The position numbers and the translations under genes are program-made. A stretch of 64,000 nucleotides of DNA from Variovorax sp. dw_308 (GTDB lineage Bacteria; Pseudomonadota; Gammaproteobacteria; Burkholderiales; Burkholderiaceae_C). A model generated the notes under the pieces. It was not told where the DNA came from, ran no database searches, and worked only from the letters and a program-made list of their open reading frames with translations. The stretch lies in the NCBI RefSeq assembly GCF_019207085.1, contig NZ_JAATOM010000009.1:62001-126000 (forward strand). The letters are read 5' to 3'. Below are positions 34,250 through 42,369 of the stretch, piece after piece. How positions within the stretch are numbered: the stretch's first letter is position 1; the number at the start of each line of letters is the position of its first letter.

Positions 34250-35281
34250 TTGACCCAGCGGAACCTGTCCGGACGAGCCTCGCGACGCGGCAGCGGCGGC
34301 ATCACCCTGAGCGACGTGTCCAAGCTGGCGGGCGTGTCGGCCATCACCGTGTCGCGCGCGCTGAACACGCCGGGCCTGGTGTCGCCGGAGACGCGTGAGA
34401 AGGTGCGCCTCGCGGTCGAGCGCACGGGCTACGTGCCGAACCTGCTGGCGGGCGGCCTCGCGTCGAATCGCAGCCGCCTCGTGGCGGCGCTGGTGCCGAC
34501 CATTGCCGGGCCGGTGTTCCTGGAGACCATCCAGGCGCTGACCGAGGCGCTGGCCGACAAGGGCTACCAGCTCATGCTCGGCCAGGCCGGCTACAACAAC
34601 GCGCGGGAGGACGCGCTGATCGACGCCATCGTCGGGCGCCGTCCGGACGGCATCGTGCTGACCGGGATCATGCGCTCCGTCGACGGCCGGCGACGGCTGC
34701 TGGCCTCGGGCATTCCGGTGGTGGAGACCTGGGACCTGACGCCGACGCCGATCGACATGCTGGTCGGCTTCTCGCACGAGAAGGCCGGGGCGGCCATGGC
34801 GCAATACCTGCATCGCAAGGGCTATCGCAAGCCGGTGATCGTCACTGGCGACGACCAGCGTGCGGCCCTGCGCCGCCACGGCTTCGAGCAGGCGTGGCGG
34901 ATACTGGGCGGCAATGCGGCGCCGGTGCGCGAAGTGCCGGCGCCGACCACGCTGGGCAGTGGCCGCGAGGCCTTGTCCGCGTTGCTGGTGGCTGGCGCGG
35001 ACATCGATGCCGTGGCCTGCAGCTCCGACGTGCTGGCGCACGGCGTGATCACCGAGGCGCAGGCGCGCGGCATGCGGGTGCCGGGCGACATGGGCGTGAT
35101 CGGCTTCGGCGACCTGGGCTTCGCGCAGCATGCGCATCCGGCCATCACGACGGTGCGCATCGACGGCACGGGTATCGGCCGGCAGGCGGCGCGCTTCATC
35201 GTCGAGCGGGCAGAAGGCCGCGAGGTAGAGCAAATGGTCGTCGACCTGGGCTTCTCCCTGATCGAGCGCCTGAGCGCCTGA
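34250..35281 (+). CDS. LacI-family transcriptional regulator of the sugar-acid operon
   Basis: 343-residue LacI protein: HTH and hinge (ITLSDVSKLAGVSAITVSRALNTPGLVSPETREKVRLAVERTGYVPNLLAGGLASNRS) and a periplasmic-binding-protein-like effector domain (LVAALVPTIAGPVF through VIGFGDLGFAQHAHPAITTVRIDG). The start is TTG 34250, after GGAG; no better start is near. It precedes the dehydratase-Bug operon and is flanked by matching operators at 34222 and 35568, so it very probably controls itself and that operon, in response to a sugar acid. Confidence 0.93.
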   Translation: MTQRNLSGRASRRGSGGITLSDVSKLAGVSAITVSRALNTPGLVSPETREKVRLAVERTGYVPNLLAGGLASNRSRLVAALVPTIAGPVFLETIQALTEALADKGYQLMLGQAGYNNAREDALIDAIVGRRPDGIVLTGIMRSVDGRRRLLASGIPVVETWDLTPTPIDMLVGFSHEKAGAAMAQYLHRKGYRKPVIVTGDDQRAALRRHGFEQAWRILGGNAAPVREVPAPTTLGSGREALSALLVAGADIDAVACSSDVLAHGVITEAQARGMRVPGDMGVIGFGDLGFAQHAHPAITTVRIDGTGIGRQAARFIVERAEGREVEQMVVDLGFSLIERLSA

Positions 35282-35608
35282 AACAGGCCCGGCCCACGCA
35301 TGTGCCTGCGGCACCCGGCCGGCCGCCACACAGGCAGCTGCTCTTGCGGGCCCGTGCAGCCTCGTCGCCGCGGCCCTGAGCCGCTGGAAGGAGTGCACCG
35401 AGCGGAGCGGCAAGGCCGGTTCCGCGGGTGTCCACGAACAAGCATCGCGCCGCTTGCCCATGGTCTGAGACGGGCCGAGGGCGGTGCCATCGGGGACCGT
35501 CGTGCCCGCTTCCGGATTCCCTTGATTTTCCGATTGACGCCGACCAGCGGACCTGCTTATGATCGAATGACAGCGCTAACATTCAAGACGCAAATTCGAG
35601 ACAAGATC
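35282..35608. other. Non-coding spacer with a degenerate repeat and promoter
   Basis: No gene is supported. The part 35400-35465 is a diverged copy of the element at 39483-39600 (shared GGCAARGCCGGTTCCGCGGG block at about 35409-35428). The last 40 bases hold the LacI-type operator and presumably the promoter of the dehydratase operon. Confidence 0.6.
35568..35581. promoter_or_regulatory. LacI-type operator before the dehydratase operon
   Basis: TGACAGCGCTAACA is a LacI-family palindrome (11-12 of 14 positions fit the ideal TGTTAGCGCTAACA) with the central CG step typical of the family. It lies 27 bases upstream of the dehydratase ATG, where binding would block transcription. Confidence 0.7.
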
Positions 35609-37351
35609 ATGACCACCCCACGCAAGAAGCCCGAAGACCTCCGCTCGCACCGCTGGTATGGCGTAAAAGACCTGCGCAGCTTCGGCCATCGCTCGCGCAC
35701 GGCGCAGATGGGCTTGAGCCGCGACGACTACCTCGGCAAGCCCGTCATCGCGATCCTCAACACCTGGAGCGACATGAACTCCTGCCACACGCATTTCAAG
35801 CAGCGGGTGGAGGAGGTCAAGCGCGGCGTCTGGCAGGCCGGCGGCTTCCCTGTCGAGATCCCGGCGATGAGCCTGGGCGAAGCCTTCCAGAAACCGACCA
35901 CCATGCTCTACCGCAACATGCTCGCGATGGAGGCGGAGGAACTGCTGCGCTCCTACCCGGCAGACGGCTGCGTGCTCATGGGCGGCTGCGACAAGACCAC
36001 GCCGGGCCTCGTGATGGGCGCGCTGGCGATGAACCTGCCGACCATCTTCGTGCCCGCCGGCCCGATGCTGCGCGGCGACTACAAAGGTACCTTCCTCGGC
36101 TCCGGCTCCGACACCTGGAAGTACTGGGCCGAACTGCGCGCGGGCAACATCAGCGAGCAGGACTGGCAGGACGTGGAAGACGGCATCGCCCGCTCGCCCG
36201 GCACCTGCATGACCATGGGCACTGCGAGCACGATGACCAGCGCGGCGGAGGTGCTGGGCCTCACGCTGCCCGGTGCGTCATCCATTCCCGCCGCGGATTC
36301 GCGCCACGCAATGATGGCCACGCACACCGGCAGGCGCATCGTCGAGATGGTGTGGGAAGACCTGAAGCCGCTGGACTTCCTCACGCCCGCCTCCTTCGAC
36401 AACGCCGTGACCGCCGTGCTGGGCCTGGGCGGCTCGACCAATGCCATCGTCCACCTGATCGCGATGGCGCGGCGTGCCAGCGTGCCGCTCGACCTGGCCC
36501 GCTTCGATGAACTCGCGCGCGGCACGCCCGTCATCGCCAACCTGCGGCCGGGCGGCAAGTACCTGATGGAGGACTTCTACTACGCAGGCGGTCTGCGCGC
36601 CTTCCTGAAGGAGATGGGCAGCCTCATCGACGGCAGCCAGATGACCTGCACCGGCAAGACGCTCGGCGAGAACATCGCCGGCGCCGAGGTCTACAACGCC
36701 GACGTGATCCGACCGCGCCAGGAAGCGCTGCTGGAGAGCGGCGGCCTCGCCGTGCTGCGCGGCAACCTGGCGCCCGATGGCGCGGTCATCAAGCCCGCCG
36801 CAATGGAACAGCACTTGCGCCGCCACACCGGCCCCGCGATCGTGTTCAGGAACTACGACGACCTGGCGGCGCGCATCGACTCCCCCGAACTCGATGTCAC
36901 CAAGGACAGCGTGATCGTGCTCCAGAGCGCCGGCCCGCAGGGCGCGCCCGGCATGCCCGAATGGGGCCAGTTGCCGATCCCGCAGAAGCTGCTCAAGGCA
37001 GGGGTGCGCGACATGGTCCGCATCAGCGACGCGCGCATGAGCGGCACCAGCTATGGCGCCTGCGTGCTGCACGTCACGCCCGAATCGCACGTCGGCGGGC
37101 CGCTGGCGCTGGTGCGTGACGGCGACCTGGTCACGCTGGACGTGGACGCGCGCCGCATCGACATGAACGTCAGCGACGAAGAACTCGCGAAGCGCCGCGC
37201 CGAATGGCAGAAGCCCGTTCCCAAGTTCGGCCGCGGCTATGGCGTCATGTTCCTCAAGCATGTGCAGCAGGCCGACACCGGCTGCGACTTCGACTTCCTC
37301 GCGCCGGACTACGCAGAGGCCGCCGGCACGCGCGATCCGGAAATCCACTGA
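35609..37351 (+). CDS. IlvD/EDD-family sugar-acid dehydratase (L-arabinonate dehydratase-like)
   Basis: 580-residue dehydratase of the dihydroxyacid/6-phosphogluconate dehydratase family. Iron-sulfur ligands fit the family: Cys in SCHTHF, CDKTTPG and SPGTCMTMGTAS. Other blocks: RWYGVKDLRSFGHRSRTAQMGL (typical of the sugar-acid group), GASSIPAADSRH and RISDARMSGTSYGACVLHVTPESHVGGPLALV. It removes water from a sugar acid (arabinonate, galactonate or similar) to give a 2-keto-3-deoxy acid; the exact sugar is not settled. ATG 35609 is the first start that begins the family N-terminus. It is first in an operon with Bug receptors, under a LacI-type operator. Confidence 0.93.
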   Translation: MTTPRKKPEDLRSHRWYGVKDLRSFGHRSRTAQMGLSRDDYLGKPVIAILNTWSDMNSCHTHFKQRVEEVKRGVWQAGGFPVEIPAMSLGEAFQKPTTMLYRNMLAMEAEELLRSYPADGCVLMGGCDKTTPGLVMGALAMNLPTIFVPAGPMLRGDYKGTFLGSGSDTWKYWAELRAGNISEQDWQDVEDGIARSPGTCMTMGTASTMTSAAEVLGLTLPGASSIPAADSRHAMMATHTGRRIVEMVWEDLKPLDFLTPASFDNAVTAVLGLGGSTNAIVHLIAMARRASVPLDLARFDELARGTPVIANLRPGGKYLMEDFYYAGGLRAFLKEMGSLIDGSQMTCTGKTLGENIAGAEVYNADVIRPRQEALLESGGLAVLRGNLAPDGAVIKPAAMEQHLRRHTGPAIVFRNYDDLAARIDSPELDVTKDSVIVLQSAGPQGAPGMPEWGQLPIPQKLLKAGVRDMVRISDARMSGTSYGACVLHVTPESHVGGPLALVRDGDLVTLDVDARRIDMNVSDEELAKRRAEWQKPVPKFGRGYGVMFLKHVQQADTGCDFDFLAPDYAEAAGTRDPEIH

Positions 37352-37380
37352 ACCCAACCGTCCACAAGGAAAAGAACAGC

Positions 37381-38397
37381 ATGGAGACAACTCACAAGGC
37401 GCGCCCTCGACCCAGCCTGGCGCTCGGTCGATTCGCCGCGCGGATCGCACTCGCCGCATTGCCCTTCGCGCCCGTCGCCGCCGGCGCGCAGGTGCCCGAA
37501 GGCTGGCCCTCGCGGCCGGTCACCTTCGTCGTACCCTTCGCACCCGGCGGCGGCACCGACATCGCGGCGCGCTTGCTGGCCGTGCGGCTCGGCAAGAAGT
37601 GGGGCCAGTCGGTGGTGGTGGACAACCGCACCGGCGCGGGCGGCATCGTCGGCATGGACATGGTGGCCAAGGCAACGCCGGACGGCTACACCTTCCTGAT
37701 CGGCAACGTGGGCACGCAGTCGATCAACCCGTCGCTCTACAAGATGCGGTACGACCCCGACAAGGCCTTCGCGCCCGTGTCGCTGTTCGCGGACCTGCCC
37801 TTCGCGTGGGTCATCAATCCATCGATCCCGGCGAAAACCCCGAAGGAGTTCATCGCGCTCGCCAAGGCCACGCCGGACAAGTACACATTTGCCAGTTCCG
37901 GCAGCGGAGGCTCGCCTCACCTCACCGCAGAAATCTTCCAGCAGGCCGCGGGCGTCAAGCTCGTTCACGTGCCCTACAAGGGTGGCGGGCCGGCCATGGC
38001 CGACCTGATGGCCGGGCACGTCGACATGCTGTTCGCCTCCATCCTCGAGACCTCGGGCTACGTGAAGACCGGCAAGCTGCGCGCGCTGGCCGTGACAAGC
38101 CCGCAACGCTCGCCGGCCATGCCCGACGTGCCGACGCTGGCGGAGCAGGGCGTGCCGAACGCCGAGTCAGGCTCCTGGGTCGCGCTGCTGGCGCCTGCCG
38201 GCACGCCGCCGGCGCTGATCGACAAGATCGCCGCCGACGTGAAGGAAATCATCGGCACCGAGGACATGCGCAAGGCATTGATCGCGCAGGGCGCCACGCC
38301 GCGCGGCACCACGCCGGCCGAGTTGCAGAAGACCATCGAGAGCGACAAGGCGCGCTACGGGCAAGTGATCACGGCGCGTGGCGTCAAGGTGGAATGA
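37381..38397 (+). CDS. Bug/TctC-family solute receptor 1
   Basis: 338-residue periplasmic receptor of the tripartite tricarboxylate transporter (TctC/Bug) family. Sec signal to about AAGAQ; then WPSRPVTFVVPFAPGGGTDIAARLLA, the typical Bug start, VVVDNRTGAGGIVGMD, ASSGSGGSPHLTAEIF and VPYKGGGPAMADLMAGHVDML. Bug proteins bind small organic acids. It follows the dehydratase by 29 bases. Its stop overlaps the next Bug gene (ATGA). No TctA/TctB membrane genes are present. Confidence 0.96.
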   Translation: METTHKARPRPSLALGRFAARIALAALPFAPVAAGAQVPEGWPSRPVTFVVPFAPGGGTDIAARLLAVRLGKKWGQSVVVDNRTGAGGIVGMDMVAKATPDGYTFLIGNVGTQSINPSLYKMRYDPDKAFAPVSLFADLPFAWVINPSIPAKTPKEFIALAKATPDKYTFASSGSGGSPHLTAEIFQQAAGVKLVHVPYKGGGPAMADLMAGHVDMLFASILETSGYVKTGKLRALAVTSPQRSPAMPDVPTLAEQGVPNAESGSWVALLAPAGTPPALIDKIAADVKEIIGTEDMRKALIAQGATPRGTTPAELQKTIESDKARYGQVITARGVKVE

Positions 38398-39482
38398 GCA
38401 TGCGCTGCTTCAAGCTCTCCGCACGTGGCGTTGCTGCGCCAGCTTTCTCGTCGGCGGCTACACCGGTGGCACGTCCAAGGCGCTTCACCGGTGCGTCGGG
38501 CATTCGCCGCGCCGCGCTGTCTGCCGTCGTGGCGCTCTTCCTGCCCGTGCCCCTCCTCTCGGTCGCGCAAACCGCGGACAAGTGGCCCTCGCGCCCCATC
38601 ACCTACGTCGTGCCCTTCACGCCCGGCGGCTCGACCGACGTGATCGGCCGCGTCATCGCGCAGAAGCTCGGCGAGGCGCTGGGCCAGCCGGTCATCGTCG
38701 ACAACAGGCCGGGCGCCGCGGGCGCGGTCGGCGCGGCCTTCGTGGCCAAGGCCAAGCCGGACGGCTACACGCTGTTCGGCGGCACCATCAGCACGCACGC
38801 CATCAACGCCAGCCTCTACAAGAGCCTGCCCTACGACCCGGTGAAGGACTTCGATCCGATCTCGCTCGTGGCCTTCCTGCCGAACGTGCTGATCGTCGAT
38901 CCGAACCTCGGCGTGAACTCGGTGGCCGAGCTCATCGCGCTGCTGAAGAAGGACCCGTCCAGGCGCACCTTCGCATCGTCCGGCGCGGGCACGTCGACCC
39001 ACCTGGCCGGCGAGATGCTGGGCGACATGATCGGCGTGAAGCTCACTCACATCCCCTACAAGGGCACGCCACCGGCGATGCTCGATGTGTCCTCGGGGCA
39101 GGTCACGTTCATGTTCGACCAGATCACGGCCGCGCTGCCGCTGGTGCAGGGCGGCAAGCTCAAGCTGCTGGCCGTGACCTCCGCCAAACGCATGGCGCTG
39201 GCGCCTGAGTTGCCGACCATGCAGGAGGCCGGCGTGAAGGGCTTCGAGATGGCCTCGTGGCAGGCCGTCTATGCGCCGAAGGGGCTGCCCGCGCCCATCG
39301 CGCAACGCCTCTCGGCCGAGATCAACAAGATCCTGCTGACGCCCGAGGTAAAGGACAAGCTCAGCAACCAGCTCGGCATGGAGGTGGTGGCCGGCTCCCC
39401 GGCGCAACTCGCCGCGCTGATGCAGAAGGAGATCCCGCGCTGGAGCGAGCTCGTGCGCAAGAGCGGCGCCAGGGCCGATTAG
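38394..39482 (+). CDS. Bug/TctC-family solute receptor 2
   Basis: 362-residue TctC/Bug receptor. The N-terminal extension is long (about 60 residues) before a hydrophobic signal core (AALSAVVALFLPVPLLSVAQT), followed by KWPSRPITYVVPFTPGGSTDVIGRVIAQKLGEALGQPVIVDNRPGAAGAVG. The start overlaps the stop of Bug 1 (ATGA at 38394-38397), indicating translational coupling; a second ATG at 38400 is close. The sequence differs from Bug 1, so it is not a recent copy. A repeat element follows. Confidence 0.93.
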   Translation: MSMRCFKLSARGVAAPAFSSAATPVARPRRFTGASGIRRAALSAVVALFLPVPLLSVAQTADKWPSRPITYVVPFTPGGSTDVIGRVIAQKLGEALGQPVIVDNRPGAAGAVGAAFVAKAKPDGYTLFGGTISTHAINASLYKSLPYDPVKDFDPISLVAFLPNVLIVDPNLGVNSVAELIALLKKDPSRRTFASSGAGTSTHLAGEMLGDMIGVKLTHIPYKGTPPAMLDVSSGQVTFMFDQITAALPLVQGGKLKLLAVTSAKRMALAPELPTMQEAGVKGFEMASWQAVYAPKGLPAPIAQRLSAEINKILLTPEVKDKLSNQLGMEVVAGSPAQLAALMQKEIPRWSELVRKSGARAD

Positions 39483-39600
39483 TGAAGCCCACCCCCGAAC
39501 GCGCCTGCGGCGCCTCCCCCTCGAGGGGGCGCACCCGGCGGCCCGGCAAAGCCGGTTCCGCGGGCGCTCCCGAACGTGCTTCGCTTTGCTTGCAGCTGTT
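39483..39600. repeat. Interspersed element with CCCCCTCGAGGGGG and GCCGG stems
   Basis: Contains a perfect 14-base palindrome at 39516-39529 and a CCGGC-AAA-GCCGG stem at 39543-39555, then TTCCGCGGG. A diverged copy of the right half is at 35400-35465. It splits the operon between Bug 2 and the RraA-family gene and could act as a terminator or mRNA-processing stem. Confidence 0.65.
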
Positions 39601-39660
39601 GTTTCGTGCGTCCCGGTGGCGCGCAGCACTTTCCCAATCCCTGAACTACATCGAGACACC

Positions 39661-40389
39661 ATGACCTCTTCGCCCCCCTTGTCCGTCACGGCCCGCGAGC
39701 AACTGCGCCACGTCAGCGTCGCCACGCTGTGCACGCAACTCTTCAAGCGCGGCTTTCGCAATGTCTATCTGCAAGGCGTCGGCCGCCTGACCCGGCCCAG
39801 CGGCGGCAACCTGGTCGGCCCGGCCTTCACGATGCGCAACATCCCGGCGCGCGAAGACCTCGACCAGATCAGCGCCTTCGATGACCCGAACCATCCGCAG
39901 CGCAAGGGCATCGAGAGCGTGCCCGAGGGCCACGTGCTGGTGATCGACTGTCGCGGCGAGAAGCGCGTGGCTTCGGGCGGCCAGATCCTCACGACGCGGC
40001 TCAAGGTGCGCGGTGCGGCGGGGCTGGTGTCCGATGGCCCGGTGCGCGACAGCGGGCCGATCTCGCAGATGGACTTTCCCGTGTACTGCGCAGGCGGCAG
40101 CGCGCCGCTGAACCTGATCCACCACCATGCGATCGACCTCAACGTGCCGATCGGCTGCGGCGGCGTGGCGGTGTATCCGGGCGATGTGATCGTCGGCGAC
40201 GACGAGGGCGTGGTCGTGATCCCGCAGCACCTGGCCGAAGAAGTGGCGCGCGACGCGACCGAACAGGAAAAGATGGAAGCCTTCGTGCTCGAACGCATCG
40301 AGGGGGGTGCGAAGCTGGCCGGCACCTATCCGCCGAACGCGGACACCAAGGCGGCCTTCGAGGTGTGGCGGAAGGCCAAGGGCATCTGA
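39661..40389 (+). CDS. RraA-family protein (4-hydroxy-4-methyl-2-oxoglutarate aldolase-like)
   Basis: 242-residue member of the RraA/HMG-aldolase fold. The key motif RGAAGLVSDGPVRDSGPI (DGxxRD, with the metal and substrate residues of class II aldolases of this group) and the preceding GGQILTTRLKVRG are present, plus VYPGDVIVGDDEGVVVIP. In catabolic operons these proteins cleave hydroxy-oxo acids to pyruvate or act as decarboxylases, a better fit here than RNase E inhibition. The N-terminal LSVTAREQLRHVSVATLCTQLFKRG resembles the longer, catabolic members. ATG 39661 lacks a strong SD. Confidence 0.88.
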   Translation: MTSSPPLSVTAREQLRHVSVATLCTQLFKRGFRNVYLQGVGRLTRPSGGNLVGPAFTMRNIPAREDLDQISAFDDPNHPQRKGIESVPEGHVLVIDCRGEKRVASGGQILTTRLKVRGAAGLVSDGPVRDSGPISQMDFPVYCAGGSAPLNLIHHHAIDLNVPIGCGGVAVYPGDVIVGDDEGVVVIPQHLAEEVARDATEQEKMEAFVLERIEGGAKLAGTYPPNADTKAAFEVWRKAKGI

Positions 40390-40393
40390 ACAC

Positions 40394-41371
40394 ATGAAGA
40401 CGCTCATGCAACGCAGGACCTTCGCCGCCGCAGCGGCGCTCGCCCTTGCCGGCGCCATGCCCGCCATGGCCCAGAGCTATCCCGGCAAGTCGATCACCAT
40501 CGTCGTGCCCGCATCGCCCGGCGGCGCCATCGACCTTGCGGCGCGCCTCATCGGCCAGAAGCTCACGGAAGCTTGGGGCCAGCCGGTCGTCATCGACAAC
40601 CGCGCCGGCGCCACCGGCATCATCGGCACCGAATTCGTCGCCAAGAGCCCGCCTGACGGCCACACGCTGGCGCTGGTGGCGAGCAGCCACTCGATCAATC
40701 CAAGCATGGTGAAGAAGCTGCCTTACGACACCCTCAAGAGCTTCGAGCCGGTCGCGCTCACGCACGTGGTGCCGCTGGTGCTGATCGTGTCGCCGACGCT
40801 GCCGGTGAAGACGGTGAAGGAACTCATCGCCTACGGCAAGGCCAATCCCGGCAAGCTCAGCTTCGCGTCGAGCGGCACCGGCGGCGCGCCGCATTTCTCG
40901 GGCGAGCTGTTCAAGAGCATGACGGGCCTGGACATCACGCACATCCCGTACAAGGGCAGCACGCTGGCGCACCCCGACCTGATCAGCGGGCGCACCTCGC
41001 TGATGTTCGACACCGTGGCCGCGGCCAACGTGCAGATCAAGGCAGGCCGCCTGCGCGCGCTGGCAGTGACCACGGCCAAGCGTTCCAGCGTGCTGCCTGA
41101 CGTGCCGACGATGCAGGAGGCCGGCGTACCCGGCTACGAGACCAGCACCTGGGGCGGCTTGCTCGCGCCTGCCGGCACGCCGAAGGCCACGGTCGACAAG
41201 CTCAACGCCGAAGTCGATCGCATCCTGACCTTGCCGGACGTGCGCAAGACGCTGATCGACAACGGCATCGAGCCTGGCAGCGGCACGCCGCAGCAGTTCG
41301 CCACCTTCATCGCGAGCGAGATGGTCAAGTGGGCCAAGGTCGCGAAGGACGCCGGCATCCAGCCCGAATGA
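40394..41371 (+). CDS. Bug/TctC-family solute receptor 3
   Basis: 325-residue Bug receptor: signal MQRRTFAAAAALALAGAMPAMAQ, then YPGKSITIVVPASPGGAIDLAARLIGQKLTEAWGQPVVIDNRAGATGIIG and the family features PYDTLKSFEPV, ASSGTGGAPHFSGELFK. It begins 4 bases after the RraA-family gene stop and is followed by the 2-hydroxyacid dehydrogenase, so all are one transcript. Third receptor of the same family in one operon. Confidence 0.96.
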   Translation: MKTLMQRRTFAAAAALALAGAMPAMAQSYPGKSITIVVPASPGGAIDLAARLIGQKLTEAWGQPVVIDNRAGATGIIGTEFVAKSPPDGHTLALVASSHSINPSMVKKLPYDTLKSFEPVALTHVVPLVLIVSPTLPVKTVKELIAYGKANPGKLSFASSGTGGAPHFSGELFKSMTGLDITHIPYKGSTLAHPDLISGRTSLMFDTVAAANVQIKAGRLRALAVTTAKRSSVLPDVPTMQEAGVPGYETSTWGGLLAPAGTPKATVDKLNAEVDRILTLPDVRKTLIDNGIEPGSGTPQQFATFIASEMVKWAKVAKDAGIQPE

Positions 41372-41394
41372 AAACTGAAGACGAGAAACCAACC

Positions 41395-42336
41395 ATGCCC
41401 AAGACCCGCGTGCTGCAACACGGCCGGCTGCTGCCGGCGCTCGAGAAACGGCTGGCCGAGCGCTATGACCTCCACCCCTTGTGGCAGGAGGCCGACGCCA
41501 AGGCCTTCCTCGCTGCGCACGGCGGCGAGTTCACCGCGCTCGTCACCTCGGCCCGTTTCGGCGCCGATGCTGCGCTGATCGCTTCCATGCCGAATCTCCA
41601 GGTGATCTCCAGCTTCGGCGTCGGCCTCGAGACCCTCGACCTCGACGCGGCTCGTGAGCGCGGCATCCCGGTCGGCTACACGCCCGACGTGCTGAACGAT
41701 TGCGTGGCCGACACCGCCTTCGTGCTGGTGATGGACGTGGCGCGGCGCATCAGCGCATCCGACCGCTTCGTGCGGCGTGGCGAATGGCAGAAGGGACCGT
41801 TCCCGCTCGCGACGAAGGTGTCGGGCAAGAAGCTCGGCATCCTCGGCATGGGGCGCATCGGACGCGTGATTGCGCGGCGCGCATCGGGCTTCGACATGGA
41901 GGTGAGGTACCACAACCGGCGGCCGTTGACGGACACCGAACATGGCTACGAGCCGACGCTCAGGAGCCTGGCCGAATGGGCCGACTTCCTCGTGATCGCC
42001 AGCGCCGGCGGGCCGGAGACGCGCGGCCTGGTCTCGCGCGAGATCCTCGACGCGCTCGGGCCCGATGGGTACCTCGTCAACATCTCGCGCGGCAGCGTGG
42101 TCGACGAGAAGGCATTGATCGAGGCCCTGCAGCACAGGCGCATTGCTGGCGCCGGGCTCGATGTGTTCGAGGACGAGCCCAACGTGCCGCCGGCCTTCTT
42201 CGAACTCGACAACGTGGTGCTGCTGCCGCATTTGGCGAGCAACACGAACGAGACGCGCGAGGCGATGGCTCGACGGATGGAGGAGAACCTGGAGGCTGCG
42301 CTGGCGGGGCAGCCGATGGTGAGCGCCGCGGCCTGA
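41395..42336 (+). CDS. D-isomer-specific 2-hydroxyacid dehydrogenase
   Basis: 313-residue NAD(P)-dependent dehydrogenase of the glyoxylate/hydroxypyruvate reductase type. NAD motif GMGRIGRVIARRASGFDMEVRYHNRR (the basic pair after the strand hints at NADPH), catalytic Arg in NISRGSVVDE, Glu in DVFEDEP and His in LPHLASNTNETR. It could reduce the 2-oxo product of the aldolase/dehydratase steps. An in-frame ATG at 41368 overlaps the Bug 3 stop, but the family start is at 41395. Last gene of the operon. Confidence 0.94.
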   Translation: MPKTRVLQHGRLLPALEKRLAERYDLHPLWQEADAKAFLAAHGGEFTALVTSARFGADAALIASMPNLQVISSFGVGLETLDLDAARERGIPVGYTPDVLNDCVADTAFVLVMDVARRISASDRFVRRGEWQKGPFPLATKVSGKKLGILGMGRIGRVIARRASGFDMEVRYHNRRPLTDTEHGYEPTLRSLAEWADFLVIASAGGPETRGLVSREILDALGPDGYLVNISRGSVVDEKALIEALQHRRIAGAGLDVFEDEPNVPPAFFELDNVVLLPHLASNTNETREAMARRMEENLEAALAGQPMVSAAA

Positions 42337-42369
42337 GCGGCTCGGCTCGGCTCGCTCGCGCTGGAGTCC

